From Arenicellales bacterium (lineage in GTDB: Bacteria > Pseudomonadota > Gammaproteobacteria > Arenicellales > JAJDZL01): a stretch of 64,000 nucleotides of DNA. The DNA is taken from NCBI GenBank assembly GCA_951813075.1, contig OX638343.1, positions 2,477,999 to 2,541,998 on the forward strand. The letters run 5' to 3'. A program made the translations under genes and the position numbers. Below, one piece after another: positions 55,664-64,000 of the stretch. Each line of letters opens with the position of its first letter. Positions within the stretch are counted from its first letter, which is position 1. Under the pieces are notes generated by a model. It was not told the DNA's origin and searched no databases. It saw only the letters and a program-made list of their open reading frames with translations.

Positions 55664-57786
55664 AAGACGATCTCGCAAGGCTGAAAGCCGCACTTCTCGC
55701 CAAGGTGCCTCAAGCGCCTGCGACGGTTCGCGAACAGGCAATATCGGCAGCTTTGGAACACCATGGTATTCACAGACAAATCGCCAGCACCCCGGACGAT
55801 GAACTTGCGAATCTGAAGTCAGCGTTTCGCGATTCTGTCCCGCAGGCGCCACCATCGGTTCGCAACAGGGCAATTTCCACTGCCAGGGAGCATTTCAGTC
55901 TTCATACCAAAGGAAATGGTATCGACAAGCGTCACATGGACAAAGCGTTGAAGCCAAGCGCTCTCAATTCATGCGTAAGGAGTCTGGTCATGCAATTTTC
56001 ACGTTCTTCTCTGGCACTCGGCGGCAGCGTCGCTTTATTGGCAATAGGAATTGTTTCCTATCAGATCGTAGTTACGACATATTCGCCTCTTCAAGATTCG
56101 TCTCTTCAAGAATTGCAATCTGTAAGTGAAACCGCTGATCGTGCGGCGATTGTGCAAGACGCCTCGCCTGTTTCTGCAAATAGCGTGGATTCACATGAAT
56201 CCGCAGCAATGGTGCAGCCTCAAACTCTCGTCATGCCTGATTCTTTGGAAAAGAGTTATATCCAATATTATAAAAGTCCATATTCTGGAAGTAATGATGA
56301 TGGCATGTTGTTACGTTCTCAGTCCAGAGAATTAACCATGGATTCAGACAACTTTCATCAAAGTGACGTTCGTTTCACAGAATTCAGTTCCAATCCGGTA
56401 AAGTCAGTCATCGAACAACCGGTTTCGACTTTCTCAATCGATGTGGACACCACCGCCTACGCCTACCTGCGGGCAATGCTGCGCCAGGGCGTTGTACCGG
56501 CCAAGGATGCAATACGCACTGAAGAACTGGTCAATTACTTCCATTACGACTATGCGCCACCTGACACGCGTGATCAGCCGTTTGCCACCCATGTGTCTTT
56601 GATGCCGGCACCCTGGAACCAGAGATCCACAATCATGCACATCGGCATCAAGGCATTCGAGCCGGACCGAAGCACCGCTCCGCCCGCCAACCTGGTCTTT
56701 CTGATCGACACCTCGGGTTCAATGGATCAACCGAACAAATTGCCACTGCTGATTCGTTCATTCAAAGTGCTGTTATCCAATCTGGCATCGGACGACACGG
56801 TCGCGATTGTTGCCTATGCAGGATCTGCCGGAGTGGTTTTGGAGCCAACGCCAGTATCGCAGCGACGGCAGATTCTGGATAGTCTTGAAAATCTTCACGC
56901 GGGCGGTTCAACCGCTGGTGGTGAAGGCATTCGATTGGCTTACCGTCTCGCTGAGCAGCACATGGTGTCAGACGGAGTCAACCGGGTGATCCTTGCAACC
57001 GATGGAGATTTCAATGTCGGTATGACCGATACCGATGAACTTGAGGAATTCATATCCCGCAAGCGTTCGAGCGGGGTGTTTCTGTCAGTTCTGGGGTTCG
57101 GGCTGGACAACTACAACGACGATCTGATGCAGCATCTGGCCCAGAGCGGCAATGGCAATGCCGCATATATTGATACGATATCAGAGGCACGCAAGGTGCT
57201 GGCCGAGCAACTGTCGTCGACGCTATTTACGATTGCGAAGGATGTGAAGGTTCAAGTGGAATTCAATCCTGCACTGGTGCGCGAATACCGTCTGATCGGC
57301 TATGAGACACGCATGCTTGATCGGGAAGATTTTCGCAATGACAAGATCGATGCCGGCGAAGTTGGCGTGGGCCATGCCGTTACGGCCGTCTACGAATTGA
57401 CGCCGGCAAATTCAGACGCAGGTTTTATTCCTCCGAGCCGATATCAGAGCGAAGAAGCAAATCTGAACAGCGGTTTCGACAACGAATTCGCGTTTTTGAA
57501 AATTCGTTACAAACTGCCCGACGCGCAGTCGAGCACATTGGTTTCGCAGCCGGTCACTGTCGACAACTACCACCAGAAAACGGACTCGGCACCGCGCGAT
57601 GTACGTTTTGCCGTGGCGGTGGCAGCCTTCGGCGAACTTCTGCGCGGCGGAAAATACACGGGCGAGTTCGGATATGAAGATGTCATTACCCTGGCGAAAG
57701 ATGCGATTGGCGATGATCGATTCGGCTATCGCAGTGAATTTATCCAGCTGGTGCGCATGGCTCAGGTGGCAAGCCCCCGGAAATGA
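55660..57786 (+). CDS. vWA-domain (YfbK-like) membrane protein with a tandem N-terminal repeat, coupled to the sigma factor
   Basis: 708 residues from a GTG overlapping the sigma factor stop. Two copies of a 35-40-residue unit open it: LKAALLAKVPQAPATVREQAIS and LKSAFRDSVPQAPPSVRNRAIS. One membrane helix follows (SLALGGSVALLAIGIVSYQIVV, about 113-134), then a periplasmic part. It has the YfbK N-terminal region (FSIDVDTTAYAYLRAMLRQG), a vWA domain with a perfect MIDAS motif (FLIDTSGSMDQ) and a C-terminal region. The cytoplasmic repeats are where a membrane anti-sigma factor would bind sigma, so I infer an anti-sigma role combined with external metal-dependent adhesion. That pairing is seen in other bacteria but not proven here. 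Confidence 0.9.
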   Translation: MKDDLARLKAALLAKVPQAPATVREQAISAALEHHGIHRQIASTPDDELANLKSAFRDSVPQAPPSVRNRAISTAREHFSLHTKGNGIDKRHMDKALKPSALNSCVRSLVMQFSRSSLALGGSVALLAIGIVSYQIVVTTYSPLQDSSLQELQSVSETADRAAIVQDASPVSANSVDSHESAAMVQPQTLVMPDSLEKSYIQYYKSPYSGSNDDGMLLRSQSRELTMDSDNFHQSDVRFTEFSSNPVKSVIEQPVSTFSIDVDTTAYAYLRAMLRQGVVPAKDAIRTEELVNYFHYDYAPPDTRDQPFATHVSLMPAPWNQRSTIMHIGIKAFEPDRSTAPPANLVFLIDTSGSMDQPNKLPLLIRSFKVLLSNLASDDTVAIVAYAGSAGVVLEPTPVSQRRQILDSLENLHAGGSTAGGEGIRLAYRLAEQHMVSDGVNRVILATDGDFNVGMTDTDELEEFISRKRSSGVFLSVLGFGLDNYNDDLMQHLAQSGNGNAAYIDTISEARKVLAEQLSSTLFTIAKDVKVQVEFNPALVREYRLIGYETRMLDREDFRNDKIDAGEVGVGHAVTAVYELTPANSDAGFIPPSRYQSEEANLNSGFDNEFAFLKIRYKLPDAQSSTLVSQPVTVDNYHQKTDSAPRDVRFAVAVAAFGELLRGGKYTGEFGYEDVITLAKDAIGDDRFGYRSEFIQLVRMAQVASPRK

Positions 57787-57804
57787 GACAAAAATAGAGG
57801 CGCT

Positions 57805-58674
57805 ATGTTGTTCAGATCCATTTTCTTGCTATCCCTTCTGTCTTTTAGCCCCTGGACCTCTGTCGATTACGTCTGGGGTACATCATATGATTCCGGCCGG
57901 GATAAACACTATTGTACAGAGGGAAGTTTCAAATACTTTGAAGAAGCCTACCATCGCGAGCCGGAAAATCCAGATTATCAAGTGGGTTATGGCATTTGCC
58001 GTGTTATACATGCAGGAGATGATCCAGCTCTCCGTGAATTGTACGACCATGAAGCCCTCGATATCCTGTACCGCGCTGTTGAACTGCACAAAAATATCCG
58101 AGCCGCATTTTTCATTGCCAAATATATTCAAACCGGAGGGGACCTAAATTTCCACTCATTGGATCACAACAAACTGAACGAAGCAATAGCGGCCCACCAG
58201 CATGTGTTATTTTTGATTTACCGGGATACATCTTTCCCTGAAAGTGGACAGATTCACAATGAAGAAGATGATCAAATCGAACTTAAATCCAACCACGCTT
58301 TGCCTTTATTGTATTTTTACAAATTTCTGACAGGGGGCTGGGGCCTCTATAACCAGCGTCTTTTGCAGTCTTCCATTTATAAAAAGCACAATAAAGAGAA
58401 CATGAATTCAAAATCAAACACTTACCCGGATTACAGCCCCTACACCTTGGACAGTTTGAGTCGCACAGTGGAATTCGCCAACCAGTGCATTAACCTTCCC
58501 CAAAAGTATTATTTTGACACTGTTGATTACACCGTCTATAAAGCCGCCTGCCGTATATTAAAAAAAATAGCATTGGAATTTCAGCCGCTGCAGGAGCAGA
58601 GGCTCAGTATTCTCAACCAGAAATCCTGTGAGGATATACTCGATTGTCCAGAGTATCATGAGTTGGAGAATTAA
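57805..58674 (+). CDS. Exported helical protein of unknown function
   Basis: 289 residues, 18 bases after the vWA gene. The signal peptide is FRSIFLLSLLSFSPWTS. The mature part begins with GSFKYFEEAYHREPENPDYQVGYGICRVI, which looks like a TPR/SEL1-like repeat, and continues with helical segments, several cysteines and many aromatic and charged residues. No family recognised. Codon and base use are AT-richer than in the neighbour, so it may have arrived separately. It could belong to the same transcript as sigma factor and vWA protein, since spacing is short. Confidence 0.7.
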   Translation: MLFRSIFLLSLLSFSPWTSVDYVWGTSYDSGRDKHYCTEGSFKYFEEAYHREPENPDYQVGYGICRVIHAGDDPALRELYDHEALDILYRAVELHKNIRAAFFIAKYIQTGGDLNFHSLDHNKLNEAIAAHQHVLFLIYRDTSFPESGQIHNEEDDQIELKSNHALPLLYFYKFLTGGWGLYNQRLLQSSIYKKHNKENMNSKSNTYPDYSPYTLDSLSRTVEFANQCINLPQKYYFDTVDYTVYKAACRILKKIALEFQPLQEQRLSILNQKSCEDILDCPEYHELEN

Positions 58675-58797
58675 ATGACAGAATTCATTCGCAAAGGATT
58701 TGAAATGCACGACGCGATGTTTCTTCATAGAAGATATTCCGGTATAGCTGTGACCGACGAAGAAGTTTCAACATGGCTTCCACGTATATTTGAGTAG
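58675..58797 (+). CDS. Very small reading frame following the exported protein
   Basis: 40 residues (MTEFIRKGFEMHDAMFLH..TWLPRIFE) starting on the base after the previous stop codon (TAA ATG). Charged, no signal, no recognised family. It may be a real small protein or the tail of a decayed gene. The following 58798-58968 shows no gene. Confidence 0.25.
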   Translation: MTEFIRKGFEMHDAMFLHRRYSGIAVTDEEVSTWLPRIFE

Positions 58798-58968
58798 GTG
58801 TGAACGAAATCACTTTGAGCGAAGTGATACAAACGAAGTCAAAAGTCATTTCGTTGCTTAAAGAGTTTTAATCTGAAGTTCTGACTGATCATTGCTGGTA
58901 TCGGCAATCAAATCGCTTGACATCGTGCAGCATTTCGCTCTGAAAGAGGGTTTTCAAGGGTATAAAAC

Positions 58969-59270
58969 ATGCCCAAAAGGCGGGTCAATTTTGAATTGAA
59001 GTCAACTCGCGCTTCGATCAAACAGGCGCTTTACTATCAGCAATGCCAGCTGTTCAATCATGGTTCAACGGTGATGCTGTATGATCTGACCAACACGTAT
59101 CTGACAGGTGCCGCACATTTGTCACCCGGACAATTCGGCTGGTCGAAAGAGAAGCGTCATGAATGTCCACTGGTGACGCTAGCCTGAGTCCGGACGAGTC
59201 GGGACTCGTTCGTCGAAGTGAGGTGCTGGCTGGAAATCTACTTTCGCAACGAACGGATAGCCATCAATTT
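58969..59270 (+). mobile_element. IS1634/IS4-type transposase remnant
   Basis: From 58969 the frame reads TVMLYDLTNTYLTG..GWSKEKRHECPLVTLA, then shifts at about 59186 and goes on in another frame as SGLVRRSEVLAGN. This is the mid-part of an IS1634-type DDE transposase (LYDLTNTYFEG..GRSKEKRSDCPLVTL..SGFP.RSEVF.GN). It lacks both ends and has a frameshift. Confidence 0.75.
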
Positions 59271-59828
59271 AATACTGTTATTTGCTCCATGTTACCAAGT
59301 CATCAATTGACGCATTCAAAACGATTGAATTTAGGCGAAAGAGGTCATTTGCTCTTGGTTTGCATCGATTTTCAATTTGTGACAGATAAGCTTTGGTTAC
59401 ACCCACTTACTCTACTATCGAATCCAGAGTAAAACCCGACATTTTCTTTATGCACAGTGCGGTGAATCGCCGCCTAGAATTGCATTCACAGTCTCACCAG
59501 GTACGGTCTTGTCATCTCTATCGTCAATTGGCACCAGATCGATTGAAGCATGATCCTCGATATCGTTCACTAGTTTGACGAAATTCAGTTAGTGCTCATT
59601 TGGCAAGACTACGTACTACAGGTTACCGTCTTATTCAATAACCTGTACATTTGAATCGTTTGTCTTTATATTTGCCCTCTTTAGTCGACCTTTACCGACG
59701 GAAGTACTTTACCTGGTGGTCAAGGTCACAGACAATGCGCCAATCCCCCATTCTGAGTCAGGAAATGTAACTTCGCCCCTGCAATCGTGTTACAAATCCA
59801 ACGAAAGACAAGACTTGAGTCACTGAAT
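59271..59828. other. Gene-poor stretch after the transposase remnant
   Basis: About 560 bases with only short, unnatural reading frames. One frame at about 59430-59578 (AVNRRLELHSQSHQV..QLAPDRLKHDPRYRSL) might be an old gene fragment. Nothing else visible. Confidence 0.3.
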
Positions 59829-60473
59829 TTATTTTGATGTTTTAGTCAGTTTGGTTTCCGGTTCAGCTGTCGGTAGTTTTCGGTGCAAAGTACGTGGTGG
59901 CCACAAATCGCCGAGATTGAAGCCAATCGCCTCAAATGGCGGTAGCGAAACTGGCGCATTTTCAAACAACGTGTCAATCAGCACCCACTCAGAGCCGCGC
60001 AGCTTAAATGCTTCCAGTGATCGGGCATCAGGGTCCACCAACCAAAGGTAGCCAACACCTTCTCGGGCGTAGATCGATCGCTTGCCGCCAAGATCAAGCG
60101 CACGCGTCGAAGGGGAAAGCACTTCGCAAACCCAGTCCGGAGGCAACGTAAAGTAGGCGGTGACTGGAAACTCAGGCATTCGCTCACGTCGCCATCCTGC
60201 GATATCAGGCACCAAAATCTCCTCGCCCAGATGGAGTTCAGGCTCAAAGAGTATCCACCAACCGCCAGGTCCGCCGTCGCCGAAATCAAAAGGTGTGCCG
60301 ATATGATTTTGAAGCCTCGAGCAGGCTAAGGCGTGCAGAGAAGCAGGTCTTGGGTGGGTGTAGAGCGTACCGTCGATAATTTCTGCCACCTTGTTCGGCG
60401 GCGCATCCAGCACGTCTTGATAAGTCGCTCGAGGAGTTGATGTCAAAACTTTTGCTGTATGCGACTTGTTCAT
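59829..60473 (-). CDS. Uma2-family (DUF820) PD-(D/E)XK-fold protein
   Basis: 214 residues from the ATG at 60473; an upstream ATG (60506) adds 11 non-conserved residues. Family marks are TYQDVLDAPPNKVAEIIDGTLYTHPRP at the N-terminus, VPDIAGWRRERMP (D), WVCEVLSPSTRALDLGGKR (E and K of the nuclease core) and YLWLVDPDARSLEAFKL. Uma2 proteins are very common in some bacteria; most have no known function although the fold is nuclease-like. It is isolated, with no partner gene. Upstream, 60474-60923 is AT-rich and without a gene. Confidence 0.9.
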   Translation of the reverse strand: MNKSHTAKVLTSTPRATYQDVLDAPPNKVAEIIDGTLYTHPRPASLHALACSRLQNHIGTPFDFGDGGPGGWWILFEPELHLGEEILVPDIAGWRRERMPEFPVTAYFTLPPDWVCEVLSPSTRALDLGGKRSIYAREGVGYLWLVDPDARSLEAFKLRGSEWVLIDTLFENAPVSLPPFEAIGFNLGDLWPPRTLHRKLPTAEPETKLTKTSK

Positions 60474-60923
60474 TTTGTGGTTTACCTTCGAAAGTGTTCT
60501 GATCAAATTCTAATCTATCGGTGCGCGGCGAATCAATCAACACGTTGAAATTGTCACCGCGTATCTGAGTTTGTCATTGAAAATGGGTTATCAAACATAT
60601 GAACCGCAGTTTTTAAACTGATGCCATGAGAATGAGCGCTGCGTTTCTCTTTGTCTTGATTCCATATCCGAATCAATGTAGCGACACCCAATTTTAACTA
60701 ACCAATTAACCAGGACAGCATCTGCAATAAAAATTCGCGTTATTCTATAATTGTTTAGCCCAAGCTCACGTAAATGCAGGCAATAGTTAGCTATCTACTG
60801 GCATATGGGTTTCGCTTTCGGTTCAATTAAAGTAACTCAAATAAGCGAACTTCCAAGAGTGCGAGTCAATTGCGTATACATCTATCAAATCTTATATAAT
60901 CCGCATTCTTGTTATCAGCGTCC

Positions 60924-61001
60924 GTCCCCATCGTCTAGTCAGGTTTAGGACACCAGCCTTTCACGCTGGCGACGGGGGTTCGAATCCCCCTGGGGACGCC
61001 A
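60924..61001 (+). tRNA. tRNA-Glu (TTC anticodon)
   Basis: 78 bases with encoded CCA. Acceptor stem GTCCCCA/TGGGGAC, anticodon stem CCAGC/GCTGG with loop CTTTCAC (anticodon TTC), T-arm GGGGG TTCGAAT CCCCC. It forms the right-hand border of the accessory region; core-type genes follow. Confidence 0.97.
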
Positions 61002-61065
61002 TCTGCTTCTTACAACCCACAAAATTTCTGCCGATCCACAGGCAGGAATTAGATGGAGACTCAAA

Positions 61066-63918
61066 TTGATGAAACTTTCACTTCTCTTTACACGTCTTGT
61101 TCTGTTCGTTGTTCTGTTCCCGCTGGCGCTTGCAGTTCACGCCGAATTCAAGAAAAGCCCGAATGATCACCGGGAATACCGTGCGCTTGAACTTGATAAT
61201 CGAATGCAGGTTCTGTTGATTTCAGATGCGGAGACGGATGAAGCAGCAGCAGCACTTGCAGTAAGAGTCGGTGGACAGGATGATCCAGAAGGGCGCGAGG
61301 GTATGGCGCATTACCTTGAGCACATGCTTTTTCTGGGGACCGAGAAATATCCTGAACTTGATGACTACCGAAAGTTTATCGAACAAAACGGCGGTTTTTC
61401 CAATGCCTATACCGCGATTGACCTTACCAATTACAACTTCGCCATCAAGCCCGAATTTTTTGCGCCAGCGCTCGACCGATTCGCCCAGTTTTTTATCTCA
61501 CCTCTGTTTCCGGAGGAACAACTGGGAAGAGAACGGGCTGTTGTTGACGCTGAGTTCGAGATGCGTAATCAGCGTGATTCCGTGAGACACTGGGCGGCGC
61601 TGACATCGAATTTCAATCCAGAGCATCCCTCAGCGGGCTTCTTTACCGGAACCGCGGAGACGCTGCAGGGCGATTTGCGGCCCGAACTGATTGATTTCTA
61701 TAACCGTCGCTACAGTGCCAATCTGATGAACCTCGTGGTTCTCGGTCGCGAGCCGCTAGACGAACTCGAGGACTTGGTCGTGAGCATATTTTCCGATGTG
61801 AGGGACACAAATGCTGAGGTTGTGCACGCTTCACAGCCGCTTTTTCAACCGGGTGTTCTACCGGCTATGCTACAAATCAAAACGCTCAAGAACAATCCTT
61901 CTCTTGAGCTGATGTTTCCGGTTCCGTCACTTGAGCCGTACTGGCGGGAAAGTCCTGAAGGGTATATCGCGCATCTTCTGGGGCACGAGAGCGAGGGGAG
62001 TTTGCTTTCTCAACTCAAAGATCAGGGCTGGGCGGACGGTCTTTACGCGAGTTCCTCCGATATTGGACTGACGACTCATGCTATTACTGTGAGGATATCA
62101 CTGACACCAAGTGGTTACGAGAATTGGGAAAGAATCGGCGCATATGTCTTTCAATACATTCGAGAAATTCGGGCGCGCGGAATCAATGAATGGCGTTTTG
62201 ACGAGATCAAAACAATCAATGAAATCAGTTTCCGTTTCAGTGAGATTGATAGCCAGCGGGACTATGTAACTGGCCTGGCGAGCAGATTGCACAAGTATCC
62301 TCGTGAAGAAATTCTTCCAGCTTTGTATCTGGTGGAAAAGTACGACCCGGATTTGATAGCGGATATCCTCAATAGGATCACACCGCACAATGTTCTGGTA
62401 GTACTGTCATCCCATGACGTACTGACCAATCAGGCGACACAATATATTGGGACGGAATTTTCTTTTGCCAGCTTGGATCGAGACATCGTCGAGTCTTGGA
62501 ATGCCGACATTGCAGATTCTGCCGACTGGCTGCCAGATCGCAACAATTTCTTGCCCCAGCATCTTGCCCTTAAAGTTGCTGATGAATCGGCGATTCCGGA
62601 GAATGTCTCAGAAATTCCTGGATTTGAACTGTGGCATCAGACAGACACGTCGTTTGATGTGCCACGGGCCAGTTTTTTTGTGACATTCCGTACACCTGTC
62701 ACAAAACGAAGCGTAGAAGATTCCATTCTGCTGTCGCTTTTTGTCAGTGGGATCAACGAGCAGTTGAGCGAGTTCACATATGCGGCATCTATTGCAGGTC
62801 TTGAGTACAGTCTATATACACACCAGCGTGGCTTCAGCATTCGCGTTTCGGGCTATGATGACAAGCAGTCGAATCTATTGGCGGAAATCATACGCGTTGT
62901 CAAGAATCCGAATTTCGACCCGAATGTGTTTGAGATTCATAGAACGGGGATGATTCGAGACATCGAGAACTCACGGCGGGACAGTGCATTCCGGCGGGCG
63001 ATAACGGAATTCTACTCGCATATTATCGACCCGAGCTGGACTGAAGAAGAGGAACTTGAAGTACTGGAGAATGTTACGTTGGATGATCTTGCGGCGTTCT
63101 CGGACAGTGTTTTGGACAAGATTGACATAGTTGCCCTGTCGCATGGCAACGTACTCAGGGAAACCGCTGAGAAAATGGGTGGAGTCATCACTTCCGAAGT
63201 GTTGGACGACGCAGAAGTAACTCAGGTTCAAAAAAGCAGGATCCTGAAAATGCCATCGGATGGCGGTCCCTACATTCACCAGTTTGAAATTGAGAACAGC
63301 GACTCTGCGATTATTGTCTACCTCCAGGGTTCGGATCGTTCAGTGCAAGATATCGCCAACTTCTCATTACTGGGAAGCATAATTCAGACACCGTTCTTTT
63401 CCGAACTGCGTACGATTCAGCAGTTGGGTTATGTGGTGTTTTCAAATGTAATTCCAGTTGGAGAGGTGCCCGGAATAATCTTCACCATTCAGTCTCCGGA
63501 CAACACTCCTGAACAAATGGAAGCGGCAATTTCGCTATTTCTCGAAGATTTTGATTCGCGGATTGAGAATCTTTCAGAAGAGGAATTTGAAGCCTATCGA
63601 ATTGGTGTGATCAAGCAGGTTCAGGCCAAAGATACTACATTGAGCGAGCGCTCACAGCGTTACTGGCATGCACTGGATCGGAAGGATTTCGATTTCAACT
63701 ACGATCAGGAACTGATAGCAGCGCTTGAGGATATTCAACGACCGGATTTTGAACAGTTTGTCCGTCATATTCTGGTGGATCAAAAGGAACGACGGCTGAT
63801 CGTGATGGCTTACGGTAACAAACTCGACAAACCTGCTGAATTGACATCAGTTGAAGGTCAACTCATCACCGATAGGGTTGAATTCAAAAAGACTGCCGAG
63901 TACTTTCCACAGCAGTGA
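61066..63918 (+). CDS. M16-family zinc metalloprotease, protease III (pitrilysin/insulinase)-like
   Basis: 950 residues, the protease III length. Signal peptide (LLFTRLVLFVVLFPLALAVHA), so periplasmic. The inverted zinc motif HxxEH is HYLEHMLFLGTEKYP (residues about 82-96), with the third ligand in the ERAVVDAEFEMR helix. Four M16 half-domains follow, including FFSELRTIQQLGYVVFS (C-terminal substrate-handling region). It degrades small peptides. It lies 64 bases after the tRNA-Glu gene and 15 bases before a cinA-like gene. Confidence 0.94.
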   Translation: MMKLSLLFTRLVLFVVLFPLALAVHAEFKKSPNDHREYRALELDNRMQVLLISDAETDEAAAALAVRVGGQDDPEGREGMAHYLEHMLFLGTEKYPELDDYRKFIEQNGGFSNAYTAIDLTNYNFAIKPEFFAPALDRFAQFFISPLFPEEQLGRERAVVDAEFEMRNQRDSVRHWAALTSNFNPEHPSAGFFTGTAETLQGDLRPELIDFYNRRYSANLMNLVVLGREPLDELEDLVVSIFSDVRDTNAEVVHASQPLFQPGVLPAMLQIKTLKNNPSLELMFPVPSLEPYWRESPEGYIAHLLGHESEGSLLSQLKDQGWADGLYASSSDIGLTTHAITVRISLTPSGYENWERIGAYVFQYIREIRARGINEWRFDEIKTINEISFRFSEIDSQRDYVTGLASRLHKYPREEILPALYLVEKYDPDLIADILNRITPHNVLVVLSSHDVLTNQATQYIGTEFSFASLDRDIVESWNADIADSADWLPDRNNFLPQHLALKVADESAIPENVSEIPGFELWHQTDTSFDVPRASFFVTFRTPVTKRSVEDSILLSLFVSGINEQLSEFTYAASIAGLEYSLYTHQRGFSIRVSGYDDKQSNLLAEIIRVVKNPNFDPNVFEIHRTGMIRDIENSRRDSAFRRAITEFYSHIIDPSWTEEEELEVLENVTLDDLAAFSDSVLDKIDIVALSHGNVLRETAEKMGGVITSEVLDDAEVTQVQKSRILKMPSDGGPYIHQFEIENSDSAIIVYLQGSDRSVQDIANFSLLGSIIQTPFFSELRTIQQLGYVVFSNVIPVGEVPGIIFTIQSPDNTPEQMEAAISLFLEDFDSRIENLSEEEFEAYRIGVIKQVQAKDTTLSERSQRYWHALDRKDFDFNYDQELIAALEDIQRPDFEQFVRHILVDQKERRLIVMAYGNKLDKPAELTSVEGQLITDRVEFKKTAEYFPQQ

Positions 63919-63932
63919 TTTGTCGATCTGGT

Positions 63933-64000
63933 ATGAACACTGATATTGATCGTCTAGCGATTGTTGTTGGTGACATTCTGCTTGAGAAAAGACTGATGCT
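63933..64000 (+). CDS. CinA-family protein (nicotinamide-nucleotide amidase type), start only
   Basis: Only 22 codons are inside the window: ATG at 63933, then NTDIDRLAIVVGDILLEKRL and ML. The LAxxVGxxLLxKxLMLATAESCTGG pattern is the usual beginning of stand-alone CinA C-terminal-domain proteins (PncC/YgaD). The conserved ESCTGG motif would lie just beyond the edge. Confidence 0.5.
   Translation, partial: MNTDIDRLAIVVGDILLEKRLM

Overview
The window looks like a gammaproteobacterial chromosome of medium GC. Evidence: SohB, a proteobacterial GlnS, a gshB-gltX pair, PanC, a TPP riboswitch and tRNA genes with encoded CCA. It has ordinary metabolic DNA on both sides of a roughly 25 kb accessory region. 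Taurine dissimilation, a dimethylglycine-dehydrogenase-like enzyme and polyamine-type ABC genes would suit a marine or host-associated organism, but that is inference.

Metabolic part, 1-35.7 kb. On the minus strand a TPP riboswitch (about 4041-4133) precedes thiM-thiE-thiD, then a TRAP-type binding protein and an ABC ATPase cut by the left edge. tenA lies close by, beyond a plus-strand enolase-superfamily gene. A Fic protein follows, with an array of AT-rich palindromes upstream. Next come a class V PLP enzyme, an AraC/methyltransferase Ada-type protein, a DMGDH-like flavoprotein, AlaX and a GFA-family protein. A divergent cluster (pta, xsc, ald on minus; tpa and a four-gene ABC importer on plus) encodes taurine to sulfoacetaldehyde to acetyl-phosphate to acetyl-CoA, with alanine recycled to pyruvate. 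The importer's second permease carries an unusual repeated C-terminal extension, and a core-MetE-like gene follows it. mmsA, panC, a quinone oxidoreductase, a gamma carbonic anhydrase, sohB, a VOC protein, glnS, gshB and gltX complete this part.

Accessory region, 35.8-60.9 kb, between tRNA-Ala(GGC) and tRNA-Glu(TTC). A decayed serine recombinase abuts tRNA-Ala. Then come a coiled-coil/TIR gene leading a type I restriction-modification operon (hsdM, hsdS, a small putative PD-(D/E)XK gene, hsdR), a small membrane protein, a CC..C protein and an IS256-type remnant. A minus-strand pair follows: a UG/Abi-type reverse transcriptase overlapping a PD-(D/E)XK-like partner, most likely an antiphage system. 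After it lie two paralogous formylglycine-generating-enzyme (FGE) fold proteins. The first is frameshifted, and its C-terminus resembles a diversity-generating retroelement variable region, with a downstream hairpin and an avd-like fragment but no template repeat or cognate RT in view. An ECF sigma factor overlaps a vWA protein with a repeated N-terminus. IS remnants and a Uma2-family gene close the region.

Right flank: an M16 protease and the start of a CinA-family gene return to ordinary content.

The most promising items are the RT/nuclease pair (48356-50747), the TIR plus five-gene type I operon (38076-46214) and the orphan DGR-like target (51479-53068).
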